Numbered from the stretch's first letter, positions 55,248 through 64,000 are shown. The stretch: DNA of 64,000 nt from Aliihoeflea sp052435735 (GCA_052435735.1 JBQVNB010000003.1:124001-188000); one strand, 5' to 3'. Numbers and translations are program-made. Notes: generated from the letters alone by a model not told the origin.

Positions 55248-56039
55248 ATGGCTCACGAACCGACCCGGCTGCGCATCATCGCTGCTTCAACGATCATTTT
55301 CGCGCTCGCGTCAGGCACGACCATTGCCCATGCCGTCGAAGGTGGCGCCTCCTTCATCGAGGAATTCGACGATCTCGCCTCCGAACGCTGGTACGTTTCC
55401 GATGGCTGGTCGAACGGCGATCATCAGAACTGCACCTGGTCGAAAGATCAAGTTGCGGTGGAAGATGGCGTTCTGCGGCTCGGCTTCGCTGCCGAGCGTT
55501 ACAAGGATCGCGAGAACGTCTGCGGAGAAGTGCAGACGAATGAACGTTTCGGCTACGGCACCTACGAGGTGCGGATGAAGGCGGTGGAGGGGTCGGGGCT
55601 CAATACCGGCTTCTTCACCTATATCGGTCCCATCCACGACCAGCCGCATGACGAGATCGACTTCGAGGTGCTCGGCAAGGACCCGTCGAAGGTTCAGGTG
55701 AACCAGTATGTCGACGGCGAGAATGTCGGCGACGAGAAACTGGTCGAAGTGACCGGCGGCGCGGCCGACGACTTCAACGACTACGCCTTCGTCTGGGAGG
55801 AAGGCCGCATCGCCTGGTACGTCAATGGCGAACTCGTCCACGAAGCGATCGATCCGGACAAGCTGCCCAGCCACGCGTCCAAGATCTATCTGAGCCTTTG
55901 GGGCTCGGACACGCTGACGTCCTGGATGGGTGCGTTCGAAGCGCCGGTCGAGCCGATCGCCGCGCAGTTCGATCGCGTCGCGTTCACCGCGCCCGGCGAT
56001 GAATGCCAGTTCCCCGAATCCGTCGCCTGCGCGGACTGA
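55248..56039 (+). CDS. exoK: Endo-beta-1,3-1,4-glycanase ExoK-like (GH16)
   Basis: A secreted glycoside hydrolase of 263 residues. A signal peptide spans about residues 1-29. The GH16 catalytic motif EIDFE is at residues 136-140 (E136, D138, E140), within HDEIDFEVLG. ExoK cuts nascent succinoglycan to low-molecular-weight chains. The gene opens a run exoK-L-A-M-O-N-P. In S. meliloti the succinyltransferase gene exoH is directly upstream; here it is absent. Confidence 0.92.
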   Translation: MAHEPTRLRIIAASTIIFALASGTTIAHAVEGGASFIEEFDDLASERWYVSDGWSNGDHQNCTWSKDQVAVEDGVLRLGFAAERYKDRENVCGEVQTNERFGYGTYEVRMKAVEGSGLNTGFFTYIGPIHDQPHDEIDFEVLGKDPSKVQVNQYVDGENVGDEKLVEVTGGAADDFNDYAFVWEEGRIAWYVNGELVHEAIDPDKLPSHASKIYLSLWGSDTLTSWMGAFEAPVEPIAAQFDRVAFTAPGDECQFPESVACAD

Positions 56040-56046
56040 AACCGGC

Positions 56047-57204
56047 ATGCTTCACGTGCTCTATCTCGTTCATGATCTGACCGATCCTGCCGTCAGCCGA
56101 CGCGTGGCGATGCTCGAGGCGGGCGGGGCGCGTGTGGCCGTCGCCGGGTTCCGGCGCGACGACCGCACGGCTCCGACGCGGCTTGGCGGGTCCGTCCCGA
56201 TCGATCTCGGCGTCACGCGCGATGGCAAGTTCGCCCAGCGCTTAGCGGCCGTCGCCGCCGCTGCCTTGGCCTTGCGCGCAAGGCTCGCCGCCGTCGATCA
56301 GCCCGACATCATCATCGCCCGGCATCTGGAAATGCTGGCCTTGGCCGACCGTGCGAAAGGGCTTTTCCCCGCTCGCCCGGCCATCGTCTACGAAAGCCTC
56401 GACATTCACCGACTGCTATTGGCCGGCAATGCGGTCGGCCGTGCCATGCGCGCGGCCGAGCGTCGTTTCGCACGAAGCGCGCAACTACTCTTGACGAGTT
56501 CGCCGGCCTTCCTGCGCGACTATTTCGAGCCCAATGGCCAGCTCGACGCGCCGGCGATGCTGCTCGAAAACAAGGTCCTCGATCTGAACGGACTATCCCT
56601 GGCGCCAAAGCGCCCGGCCAGTGGCGAGCCTTGGAGGATCGGCTGGTTCGGCGCGCTGCGTTGCGCGCGGTCGCTCGACACGCTGATCGATCTGACGCGT
56701 CGTCTCGACGGCCGAGTCGAACTCTTCCTGCGCGGTCGTCCCGCCTATGACGCCATTCCCGATTTCGACGCTCTGGTCGAAGCCGCGCCTCATGTCGCCT
56801 TCCACGGCCCCTATCGAAACCCGGGCGATCTCGAGGCGATCTATGGCGAGGTTCACTTCAACTGGGCCATCGACTTCTTCGAGGAAGGCCTGAACTCCGA
56901 ATGGCTCCTGCCGAACCGTCTTTATGAAGGTGGTCGCCACGGCGCGATTCCCATTGCACGCGCCGGCACCGAGACCGCCAGGTTTCTCGCAGATCGCGGC
57001 ATCGGTATCGTGCTCGACACATGCTCCGCCGACGAACTGGTGCGCGTCTTCTCAAACCTCGACGCGGCCGGGTTTGCGGCTCACCGCGCACGCCTCGATG
57101 CCATCGATCGCGCAACTTGGACGGCGACGCGCAGCGACTGCGAAGCCCTCGTGTCGCGGCTGTCGAGTCTTCGCCCGCAACCGGAATTGAGAGCGGCGGC
57201 ATGA
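56047..57204 (+). CDS. exoL: Succinoglycan glycosyltransferase ExoL-like
   Basis: A 385-residue glycosyltransferase with a GT-B-like layout: an N-terminal domain (LHVLYLVHDLTDPAVSRRVAML) and a C-terminal domain with IGWFGALRCARSLD and a glutamate-containing LYEGGRHGAIPIA segment. ExoL adds the third sugar in S. meliloti succinoglycan. The order between exoK and exoA supports the assignment. Start ATG 56047 is seven bases after the exoK stop; its stop overlaps exoA (ATGA). Confidence 0.85.
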   Translation: MLHVLYLVHDLTDPAVSRRVAMLEAGGARVAVAGFRRDDRTAPTRLGGSVPIDLGVTRDGKFAQRLAAVAAAALALRARLAAVDQPDIIIARHLEMLALADRAKGLFPARPAIVYESLDIHRLLLAGNAVGRAMRAAERRFARSAQLLLTSSPAFLRDYFEPNGQLDAPAMLLENKVLDLNGLSLAPKRPASGEPWRIGWFGALRCARSLDTLIDLTRRLDGRVELFLRGRPAYDAIPDFDALVEAAPHVAFHGPYRNPGDLEAIYGEVHFNWAIDFFEEGLNSEWLLPNRLYEGGRHGAIPIARAGTETARFLADRGIGIVLDTCSADELVRVFSNLDAAGFAAHRARLDAIDRATWTATRSDCEALVSRLSSLRPQPELRAAA

Positions 57205-58235
57205 CCTTGCAGGAACTCGCACAGCGGGTCATGACCGATGAACTTGGCACCGAAATGCCGCGCACGATGGTGGTCATCCCGTGCCTCGACGAGGCCGCCC
57301 ATATCGCCGACCTCATCGCAAGATTGATGCCGTCGGCCGAGCGCCTCGACATGCCGATCCTGGTGGTGGACGGTGGCAGCAGCGACGGCACGGTGAGCCT
57401 CGTCGAAGACCTTGCAGCGCGCAACCCGCGCGTCCGGCTGATCGACAATCCACGCCGCATCCAGAGCGCCGCCGTCAATCTGGCGGTAGCCGATCATGGC
57501 GAGACCTACGACTACTTCATCCGCATCGACGCCCATGGCGGCTACCCGGACGATTACTGCGACAGGCTCGTCGAGGAAGCGGTGCGTACCGGCGCCGATT
57601 CGGTCGTCGTGGCGATGAAGACGGCGGGCGAGGTGCCCTTCCAGCAGGCGACGGCGCTGGCGCAGAACTCACCGCTCGGCAATGGCGGCTCGAAGCACAG
57701 GGCGGGCGCGACGGGCCGCTGGATCGACCATGGCCACCACGCCTTGATGTCGGTCGCCGCGTTCCGCGCCGTCGGCGGCTATGACAAGAGTTTCAGCCAC
57801 AATGAGGACGCCGAACTCGACCACCGGCTGAACGTCGCGGGCTTCCAGATCTGGATGACCGACCGCACCTTCATGACCTATTTTCCGCGCACGACGCCGG
57901 ATGCGCTTTTCAGGCAGTATTTCGCTTATGGGCGCGGGCGGGCCCGAAACGTCCTGAAGCACCGATCCGTCCCGAAGATGCGCCAGATGATCCCGCTTAT
58001 GGTGGCGCCGGCCGTCGCCGGGGCCTTGCTGGCCGTCGTCAGCCTTGCCGCCATTCTGCCGGCCTTCGTCTGGATCGCGGCATGCCTTGCCTATGGCGGC
58101 TGGCTCGCCCTGTTCCGCGGCGAGCGAAACGGGATGTTGGCAGGCGTGTCGGCCATGATCATGCATCTCGCCTGGTCTGCCGGCTTCTGGCTTCAACTCG
58201 TCTCGCCCGAACGCAAGCGATCGGGTGCCCGATGA
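57201..58235 (+). CDS. exoA: Succinoglycan glycosyltransferase ExoA-like (GT2)
   Basis: A 344-residue GT2 enzyme with a soluble catalytic domain (MVVIPCLDEAAHIADLIARL, ILVVDGGSSDGT, IRIDAHGGYP, HNEDAELDHRLN) and a C-terminal membrane part of two to three helices (LMVAPAVAGALLAVVSLAAILPA onward). ExoA adds the second sugar, a glucose, to the ExoY-made galactose carrier. ATGA overlaps on both sides show tight coupling in the operon. Confidence 0.88.
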   Translation: MTLQELAQRVMTDELGTEMPRTMVVIPCLDEAAHIADLIARLMPSAERLDMPILVVDGGSSDGTVSLVEDLAARNPRVRLIDNPRRIQSAAVNLAVADHGETYDYFIRIDAHGGYPDDYCDRLVEEAVRTGADSVVVAMKTAGEVPFQQATALAQNSPLGNGGSKHRAGATGRWIDHGHHALMSVAAFRAVGGYDKSFSHNEDAELDHRLNVAGFQIWMTDRTFMTYFPRTTPDALFRQYFAYGRGRARNVLKHRSVPKMRQMIPLMVAPAVAGALLAVVSLAAILPAFVWIAACLAYGGWLALFRGERNGMLAGVSAMIMHLAWSAGFWLQLVSPERKRSGAR

Positions 58236-59176
58236 CCGAAACGTTGTGCATCGACATCGCGGTCTGCACCTACAGGCGCCCGCAGCTTGCCGACACGCTG
58301 CGCTCACTTGGCGCGCTTGTGGTTCCGGACGGTGTGACGCACCGGTTGATTGTCGTCGACAACGACATCGAGGCGAGCGCCAAGCGCATCGTCGACGAGA
58401 TGGCTGGGCGCTTGCCGTTCCCGACCGTCTATGTTCACTGCCCGGCGTCCAACATTTCGCTCGCCCGAAATGCCTGCCTCGACCATTCGCAGGCGGAATG
58501 GCTGGCCTTCATCGACGATGACTGCAGCGCGTCGCCGGACTGGCTGGCTGCGCTCGTGACCAAGGCGCGCCAGACGGGGGCCGACGCTGTTCTGGGCCCG
58601 GTCGCGGCGATCTATGCCGACGCGGCACCCGCCTGGATGCGGCGCGGCGATTTTCATTCGACGAATCCCGTTTTCGTTCGCGGCGAACTGTTGACCGGCT
58701 ACACCTGCAACGTCCTGATGAACGTCGCGGCTCCGTCGCTCGAGGGTCGACGGTTCGACCTGGCTCTGGGCCGTACCGGCGGCGAGGACACCGAATTCTT
58801 CACCAACATGGTGCGCGATGGCGGACGCCTCGCATTTGCCGAGGCGGCGCTGGCGAGCGAACCCGTCCCCGCCGACCGGGCGCAGTTCGGCTGGTTGGCA
58901 AAGCGACGCTTCCGCACCGGCCAGACGCACGGACGGCTGCTCGCGAAGACCAGCGGCAGCACGAGCGGCAAGGCCGTCGCGCTCGCCGCAGCCAAGGCTG
59001 CCTTCTGCGCCGGTGGCGCCGTCCTGACCGGGCTTCGGCCCGTCTCGCGCAATCGATACGCGCTGCGCTCGATCATGCATGGCGGCGTGGTCAGCGGCCT
59101 TCTTGGCGTGCGCGAAATCACCCTCTACGGCGACGCCTCCGCCGGCATCGAAAGGAAGCGCGACCATGCAGCCTGA
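58232..59176 (+). CDS. exoM: Succinoglycan glycosyltransferase ExoM-like (GT2)
   Basis: A 314-residue GT2 enzyme. It has IDIAVCTYRRPQLADTL, RLIVVDNDIEASAK, the metal motif AFIDDDCSAS and the GRTGGEDTEFF segment with the likely base. ExoM adds the fourth sugar in S. meliloti. It starts within the exoA stop and overlaps exoO by 11 bases. Confidence 0.87.
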   Translation: MTETLCIDIAVCTYRRPQLADTLRSLGALVVPDGVTHRLIVVDNDIEASAKRIVDEMAGRLPFPTVYVHCPASNISLARNACLDHSQAEWLAFIDDDCSASPDWLAALVTKARQTGADAVLGPVAAIYADAAPAWMRRGDFHSTNPVFVRGELLTGYTCNVLMNVAAPSLEGRRFDLALGRTGGEDTEFFTNMVRDGGRLAFAEAALASEPVPADRAQFGWLAKRRFRTGQTHGRLLAKTSGSTSGKAVALAAAKAAFCAGGAVLTGLRPVSRNRYALRSIMHGGVVSGLLGVREITLYGDASAGIERKRDHAA

Positions 59177-60125
59177 TGTCAGTTTCGTGATCGCGGCTTA
59201 CAATGCGGAACAGACCATCGCGCGCGCGGTCGAAAGTGCGCTTGCACAGAAAAAGGTGTCGGTCGAAATCATCGTCGTCGACGACGCGTCGGCCGATGCC
59301 ACGCTCGAGCGCGTTCGCGCGATCGCCGACCACCGGATCGTGCTCGTCGAAAAACGCGTCAATGGTGGACCCGGCGCCGCGCGCAATGCCGGCTTCGCGC
59401 TCGCAAGAGGCCGCTACCTTGCCGTGCTCGACGCGGACGATACCGTGGCGCCGGACCGCAGCGTACGTCTCCTTGCGCGCGCCGAAGATGCCGGGGCACA
59501 GATTGTCCTCGACGACCTGCTCGTCATCGACGAGCGCGGTGCGCAACCTTCGTCGCGCCCGATGTTCGGACGCGAACGCCTCGAGGCGCAGCCGCCCGTG
59601 ACGCTCGCCTCTTTCATCGCCGGCAATCTGATGTTCGACGCCGAGTTTTCGCTCGGCTATCTCAAGCCGATCTTCGCGCGCGATTTCATGCGCGCGCATG
59701 CCATCGTCTATGACGAAGGGCTGAGGATCGGCGAGGACTACCTGCTCGTCGCCGACGCGCTCGCGCATGGGGCGCGCTGCGTCGTCGAGCCCGAGCCCGG
59801 CTACCGGTATCACCTCGTCGACGGTTCGGTCTCGCGCGTCTTGAAGCCGCACCACGTCGCCGCGATCCTCGAAGGCGACGAACGCTTCCTGTCGCGCCAC
59901 ACGCTGGACGACGAGGCCAAGGCCGCCCAGGCGCGCCGCACGCGCAGTCTTCGCGAGGCGGCCACGTTTCTCGACATCGTCGCCCATCTCAAGGCGCGCT
60001 CGGCGCATCGAGCGGTGCAGGCGGCCTTTTCCGATCCGGCCGCGATCCGCCTCCTGAAGATGCCGATCATGGCCCGGCTGCGCCGCCTTGCCGGGCGGCG
60101 TTCCGCCATGGCGGCGGACGGATAG
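59166..60125 (+). CDS. exoO: Succinoglycan glycosyltransferase ExoO-like (GT2)
   Basis: A 319-residue GT2 enzyme with VSFVIAAYNAEQTIARAV, IIVVDDASADAT, the metal motif AVLDADDT and LRIGEDYLLVADAL. It is clearly related to the exoU product, sharing the LKP and GEDxxL segments, as in S. meliloti where ExoO adds the fifth sugar and ExoU the sixth. Start overlaps the end of exoM by 11 bases. Confidence 0.86.
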   Translation: MQPDVSFVIAAYNAEQTIARAVESALAQKKVSVEIIVVDDASADATLERVRAIADHRIVLVEKRVNGGPGAARNAGFALARGRYLAVLDADDTVAPDRSVRLLARAEDAGAQIVLDDLLVIDERGAQPSSRPMFGRERLEAQPPVTLASFIAGNLMFDAEFSLGYLKPIFARDFMRAHAIVYDEGLRIGEDYLLVADALAHGARCVVEPEPGYRYHLVDGSVSRVLKPHHVAAILEGDERFLSRHTLDDEAKAAQARRTRSLREAATFLDIVAHLKARSAHRAVQAAFSDPAAIRLLKMPIMARLRRLAGRRSAMAADG

Positions 60126-60181
60126 GAGTTCGAGGGCGACGAAACGGGCGGGGTGCTCAAACCGATGGAATGGAAGACAAG

Positions 60182-61090
60182 ATGAAAAAAGTCAGAAAAG
60201 CGGTGATCCCGGTTGCGGGCCTCGGCACGCGGTTCCTGCCCGCGACGAAGGCGATGCCGAAGGAGATGCTGACCGTCGTCGACCGTCCCGTCGTGCAATA
60301 CGCCGTCGACGAGGCGCGCGAGGCGGGGATCGAGCACATCGTCTTCGTCACCGGCCGCAACAAGCACGTCATCGAGGATCACTTCGATATCCAGCCCGAA
60401 CTCATCGAAACGCTGACCCGGGCCAACAAGAACGCCGAACTGGCCGCGATCGAAGCGCTTCAAGTCGATGCCGGCCGCGTCAGCTTCACGCGCCAACAGG
60501 CGCCGCACGGTCTCGGCCACGCGGTCTGGTGCGCGCGCGACCTGATCGGCGACGAGCCCTTCGCTCTCCTGCTGCCGGACATGGTCTCGTTCGGCGTTCG
60601 CAGATGCCTTGCGACGGCGATGCAGCTTTACCGCGAGGCAGGCGGCAACGTGCTGTCGGTCGAGCAGTGCAGTCCGCTCGAGACGGCCAAATACGGCATC
60701 GTCGGCAAGGGCGGTCCCGTCGGCGCCGGTTTCGCGATCACCGAAATGGTGGAAAAGCCCGAACCGTCGCAGGCGCCGTCGAACTTTTACATCAACGGCC
60801 GCTACATCCTGCAGCCGGAAATCTTCGATCTGCTGGAAACGCAGGAGCGCGGCGCGGGCAACGAAATCCAGTTGACCGACGCCATGGCGCGCCTTGCGCG
60901 CGTCCAGCCCTTCCATGCAGCGCCCTTCAGCGGGCGCATGTTCGACACCGGTTCCAAGGCAGGCTTCATCGAGGCCAATGTGGCAATGGCGCTTGCGCGC
61001 GACGACCTCCGCGATCAGGTTCTCGGGCCGATCGCGGAGCTCGTCGCCTCCCACGCCGGCGCTGCTTCCCGCATCAACCGCTCGGCCTGA
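60182..61090 (+). CDS. exoN: UTP-glucose-1-phosphate uridylyltransferase ExoN/GalU
   Basis: Makes UDP-glucose, the donor for most succinoglycan sugars. The 302-residue product has the nucleotidyl-transferase signature AGLGTRFLPATKAMPKEML near residue 10, VVQYAVDEA, VEKPEPSQAPS and FDTGSKAGFIEANVAMAL. ATG 60182 was chosen because GGAAG lies five bases before; 60170 is an alternative. It follows exoO by 56 bases. Confidence 0.94.
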   Translation: MKKVRKAVIPVAGLGTRFLPATKAMPKEMLTVVDRPVVQYAVDEAREAGIEHIVFVTGRNKHVIEDHFDIQPELIETLTRANKNAELAAIEALQVDAGRVSFTRQQAPHGLGHAVWCARDLIGDEPFALLLPDMVSFGVRRCLATAMQLYREAGGNVLSVEQCSPLETAKYGIVGKGGPVGAGFAITEMVEKPEPSQAPSNFYINGRYILQPEIFDLLETQERGAGNEIQLTDAMARLARVQPFHAAPFSGRMFDTGSKAGFIEANVAMALARDDLRDQVLGPIAELVASHAGAASRINRSA

Positions 61091-61131
61091 GCCGGGCCAG
61101 AAAGCGAGACGCGCCGCAGGCGCGACCCCTT

Positions 61132-63432
61132 ATGCACCACAGCAATACCCCCCTGGATACCCGCCGGCTGACAAGGCCGGCGGATTCCGACCAGTTCATC
61201 GATCTCGATCGTCTGCTTGCGATGGCGCGCCGACGCCTGTCCCTCGTCGCGCTTTGTGCGGTGCTGGGACTGGTGCTGGGGGGCGTGTTCCTGCTGGTGA
61301 CACCGCCGACCTTCACGGCCGCGACCCGCATTCTGCTCGACGAGAACCTGACCAAATTCACCGAGGAACGGGAAGCCCGGCCTGCACCCAGCCAGGCCGA
61401 TTCCATGGTCGCCAGCGAGGTCGAGATCCTGAAATCGGCACGGCTCGCCCGCGGGGTCGTCGAAACGCTCGACCTGCACGACAATCCCGCGTTTCTTGAT
61501 CCGCCGCAGTCTCCGCAGGGCTGGCTGCGCAGTCAGGTCCGCTCGCTCGCACGCCTGCTTTCAGGCAGTGCAGGTGCCGGCGAACCGTCTGACGAGGCGC
61601 GCATCGGCCGAGCTGCCGCGATCCTCCAGCAGAACCTGGTCGCCGAACGCGTCGGGCGCAGCTTCGTCATCGAGGTCAAGTACAGCGCCAAGGATCGCGA
61701 GATCGCCGGATCCGTCGCGCGCGCCTATGCCGAACAATATCTGTCCGACCAGCTCGACGCGAATTTCGACGCAACGCAGCTTGCCGTCACCTGGCTCCAG
61801 GGGCGTCTCGATCAGTTGCGCACCGACTGGCTGTCCGCCTCAATGGCGGCCGAACAATTTCGTGCGGAAAACGGCCTGACAGCCGCCCGCGGCGAACTCG
61901 TTTCGGAACAGCAATTGTCCGACCTCAACAACCAGCTCGTCCTGGCGCAGGCTGAGACGGCCAATGCGCGCGCCCGCTACGACCAGTACAAGACGATCAT
62001 CGACAGCGGCGAGGAGAACGCTGTCGACAACGCCATCATCCCCACGGACCAGGCGCAAGGTTCTGTCCTGACCGACCTGAAGACGCGCTACCTGTCGATC
62101 ACCGAGCGTGCACAGGAGATCGAGGCGCGGTTCGGCGAGGATCATTCGCAGGCCGTCGCTCTGCGCAATCAGGGCGGCGAGCTCCGCCGCCAGATTTTCC
62201 AGGAGCTGCGGCAGGTCACGGAAAGCTACCGGACCGAATTTGAGGTGGCGCGCACGCGCGAGGCTTCGCTGCGCGAAAATGTCGGGACGATGAGCGGTGA
62301 GAGTTCGGCGACCGGCCAGTCGATGGTCAAGCTGCGCGAATTGGAGCAGCAATCCTCCGCGCTTGGAAAGCTCTATGAGACGTTCCTCGCCCGCTACGAG
62401 GAGGCCTCGCAGCAGCAATCCTTCCCCATCGCCGAGGCCCGCGTGATTTCGCAGGCGAACAACCCGGTTTCGCCCTCGAGCCCCAGCAAGACGCTCGCCC
62501 TCGGTCTCTTCGCGACGCTGGGCCTGATGGCCGGGGCTGGCATCGGCGGTTTGCTGGAATTCCGCGAACGCTTCCTGCGCACCGGCGACGACGTCCGCGA
62601 CGGGCTTGGCCTCGATTTCCTCGGCTACCTGCCGCTGCTGGGCTCGACCCGATCGACGCGGGCGCAACCCAGCACGCCGACCGGCGAGCCGAGCGCGCTC
62701 GACCATACTGGTTCGAGCCTCTTGAGGATCGCCGTCTTTTCCCCCGCCTCGCTTTTCGCCGACACCCTGCGCAGCGCCAAGCTGGCAAGCGACGTCGTGC
62801 TGCATGACAAGCCCTCGAAGGTCATCGGCTTCGTGTCCGTCCTGCCGCGCGAGGGCAAGACGACGGCGGCCGCGAACTTCGCCGGGCTGCTGGCGGCCAA
62901 TGGCGCTCGCACGGTCCTAATCGACGGCGATCTGCGCAATCCGGGCCTGAGCCGCCGGCTCGGATCGCAGCCAAAGGTGGGACTGGCGGAAGCGCTCGTC
63001 GGACGCGTTGCCTGGCAGAACGCGCTTCTCGCGGACCAGAAGACGGGCCTGTCGATTCTGCCGGCGGTCCTCCGCGGAAGGCTGTCCCATACCAGCGAAC
63101 TGATCTCCGGCCAGGCGATGGGCACGATGCTCGAGGAGATGCGCAGTCATTTCGACTATATCGTCATCGACCTGCCACCGCTCGGTCCCGTGATCGACGC
63201 CCGCGCCTTCGCGCCGCTCGCCGACGGTTTCCTGTTCGTCACCGAATGGGGCGGGACCCCTCGCGCGCTCGTGCGGCAGACCCTGCAGGGCGAACCGCTG
63301 ATCGCCGCCAGGACAATGGGCGTCATCTTGAACAAGACGGACATGAAGCGCCTGCCCAAATACGGATCGGTGGGTGGCGCGGAGCGCTACTTCCATCGCT
63401 ATGCCGCCTATTATGGCGAGCAGAGCGGCTAG
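61132..63432 (+). CDS. exoP: Polysaccharide co-polymerase/tyrosine autokinase ExoP-like
   Basis: A 766-residue inner-membrane protein (S. meliloti ExoP is of similar size). It has a Wzz domain with a helix at about residues 38-56, a large periplasmic coiled-coil part (to about 450), a second helix (TLALGLFATLGLMAGAGIGG), and a cytoplasmic BY-kinase domain with Walker A REGKTT near residue 572, Walker A' LIDGDLRNP and Walker B YIVIDLPP near 676. The C-terminus has a small tyrosine group (YFHRYAAYYGE). ExoP sets chain length with ExoQ. The gene lacks an obvious ribosome site. Confidence 0.93.
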   Translation: MHHSNTPLDTRRLTRPADSDQFIDLDRLLAMARRRLSLVALCAVLGLVLGGVFLLVTPPTFTAATRILLDENLTKFTEEREARPAPSQADSMVASEVEILKSARLARGVVETLDLHDNPAFLDPPQSPQGWLRSQVRSLARLLSGSAGAGEPSDEARIGRAAAILQQNLVAERVGRSFVIEVKYSAKDREIAGSVARAYAEQYLSDQLDANFDATQLAVTWLQGRLDQLRTDWLSASMAAEQFRAENGLTAARGELVSEQQLSDLNNQLVLAQAETANARARYDQYKTIIDSGEENAVDNAIIPTDQAQGSVLTDLKTRYLSITERAQEIEARFGEDHSQAVALRNQGGELRRQIFQELRQVTESYRTEFEVARTREASLRENVGTMSGESSATGQSMVKLRELEQQSSALGKLYETFLARYEEASQQQSFPIAEARVISQANNPVSPSSPSKTLALGLFATLGLMAGAGIGGLLEFRERFLRTGDDVRDGLGLDFLGYLPLLGSTRSTRAQPSTPTGEPSALDHTGSSLLRIAVFSPASLFADTLRSAKLASDVVLHDKPSKVIGFVSVLPREGKTTAAANFAGLLAANGARTVLIDGDLRNPGLSRRLGSQPKVGLAEALVGRVAWQNALLADQKTGLSILPAVLRGRLSHTSELISGQAMGTMLEEMRSHFDYIVIDLPPLGPVIDARAFAPLADGFLFVTEWGGTPRALVRQTLQGEPLIAARTMGVILNKTDMKRLPKYGSVGGAERYFHRYAAYYGEQSG

Positions 63433-64000
63433 TGGCGGTTCGAAAGAAAGCGCCCGCGATTTTGCCAGATGCGCAGCGCGGTCAGCCGCCCGGTCCTGAA
63501 TGCGCCGGTGTCGAGATTCATCCGCCGGCCGATGCGCTCGGCCGTGTCGACCGGCGTGTGGCCGTGGACGACATAGCGCGGCAGACGGTGCGACGCCTCG
63601 TGGAACGCCTTGCGGATGAAGAGCAAATCGTCGTCGCGCTGGTCCTCGAGAGCGACGCCGGGCCGGATGCCGGCATGGACGAACAGGAAATGGCCGGTGT
63701 CGATCAGGATCGGCATCGCACGCAAAAGGTCCGCGTGATGCTCCGGGACGACCGCCCGCACCCTGGCGGTGATGCGTGCGGGATCGGAGCCCAGCGCGCG
63801 CAAATCGCCGGCTTCGATGCCGTAGGAGGCAAGCGTCGGCAACCCGCCGACCGTCAGCCAGTCGGCGAGCGCAATGCGGTCGTCGAGGAAATCGAGCATG
63901 AACCGCTCATGGTTGCCCATCAGGCAGACGCGGTCGAAGCCGGGCGGCGGCGGCCGCGACAGATGCTCCATCACGTCGCGCGAGCGCGGGCCGCGATCCA
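63429..64000 (-). CDS. Metallophosphoesterase (PPP-type serine/threonine phosphatase-like), 5' part outside window
   Basis: A calcineurin-like phosphoesterase fragment of about 190 residues; the 5' end is beyond the window edge. Metal-ligand motifs are visible in order: DRGPRS at the edge (from GDxxDRG), LMGNHERFM, FVHAGIRPG and VVHGHTPVD. This resembles bacterial Ser/Thr phosphatases or diadenosine tetraphosphatases. Its stop overlaps the exoP stop by two bases. In S. meliloti thiD occupies this spot. Confidence 0.85.
   Translation of the reverse strand, partial: DRGPRSRDVMEHLSRPPPPGFDRVCLMGNHERFMLDFLDDRIALADWLTVGGLPTLASYGIEAGDLRALGSDPARITARVRAVVPEHHADLLRAMPILIDTGHFLFVHAGIRPGVALEDQRDDDLLFIRKAFHEASHRLPRYVVHGHTPVDTAERIGRRMNLDTGAFRTGRLTALRIWQNRGRFLSNRH

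Noticed and set aside
55002..55256. 84-codon minus-strand frame in the exoT-exoK gap, where exoI/exoH might be
   Set aside because: No similarity to ExoI or ExoH could be recognised, no ribosome site is seen, and it overlaps the exoK start region.
60088..61131. In-frame upstream extension of exoP across exoN
   Set aside because: The frame is open but its translation is Arg-rich shadow sequence; ExoP homology begins at the ATG at 61132.

Overview
This 64 kb window is high-GC, densely packed chromosome, most likely from a Hyphomicrobiales (Rhizobiales) alphaproteobacterium. Three gene orders support this: folC-accD-trpA-trpB-trpF, dnaK-dnaJ-pmtA-pyrF, and a nearly complete Sinorhizobium-type succinoglycan (exo) cluster. 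A likely alphaproteobacterial RpoH promoter also lies upstream of dnaK. Genus and species cannot be fixed from the sequence alone. I saw no prophage, insertion sequence, CRISPR array or integrase.

Left part (1-29.7 kb) is core housekeeping. On the + strand are the 3' end of queG, an SDR/epimerase-like protein, mepA, glk, an MsbA-like ABC exporter, dapB, tRNA-Leu(CAG) and trxA. On the - strand are trpF-trpB-trpA-accD-folC, a YgjP-like metallopeptidase, a DUF2852 membrane protein, a BenE transporter and an alpha/beta hydrolase. Then on the + strand come infC with a rare AUU start, rpmI-rplT, pheS - GFA gene - pheT, a Gfo/Idh/MocA oxidoreductase, dnaK, dnaJ, pmtA, an FMN reductase, pyrF and a DUF1330 gene. 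A SleB-like hydrolase (-) sits after pheT, and a dgcN-like gene (-) closes this part.

Middle part (29.8-45.7 kb) looks like one sugar or sugar-acid catabolic regulon. It has two uptake systems: a binding-protein ABC importer and a tripartite TctABC transporter. It has an IlvD/Edd dehydratase, a FAH-fold hydrolase, three SDR dehydrogenases, a DenD-like epimerase-fold dehydrogenase, a 3-hydroxyisobutyrate-dehydrogenase-like enzyme and a LacI-type regulator. Three copies of the palindrome TTGGCAGCGCTGCCAA, or its 14-bp core, stand before three of its transcription units. This suggests a single LacI regulon. The enzyme set fits a non-phosphorylating route: sugar acid, then 2-keto-3-deoxy acid, then 2,4-diketo acid, then pyruvate plus a short hydroxy acid. 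The actual substrate is not determined.

Right part (45.7-63.4 kb) is the exopolysaccharide locus, in the S. meliloti order: exoQ-exoF-exoY (-), exoX, exoU (+), exoV-exoW (-), exoT, exoK, exoL, exoA, exoM, exoO, exoN, exoP (+). ExoY starts the lipid-linked unit. ExoA/L/M/O/U/W extend it and ExoV adds pyruvate. ExoT flips it, and ExoQ/F/P polymerise and export it. ExoK trims the polymer, ExoN makes UDP-glucose and ExoX represses synthesis. exoI and exoH are missing from their usual place between exoT and exoK, and exoZ/exoB are missing beside exoQ. A 15-base motif occurs four times in the intergenic regions of this locus. The window ends inside a metallophosphoesterase gene.
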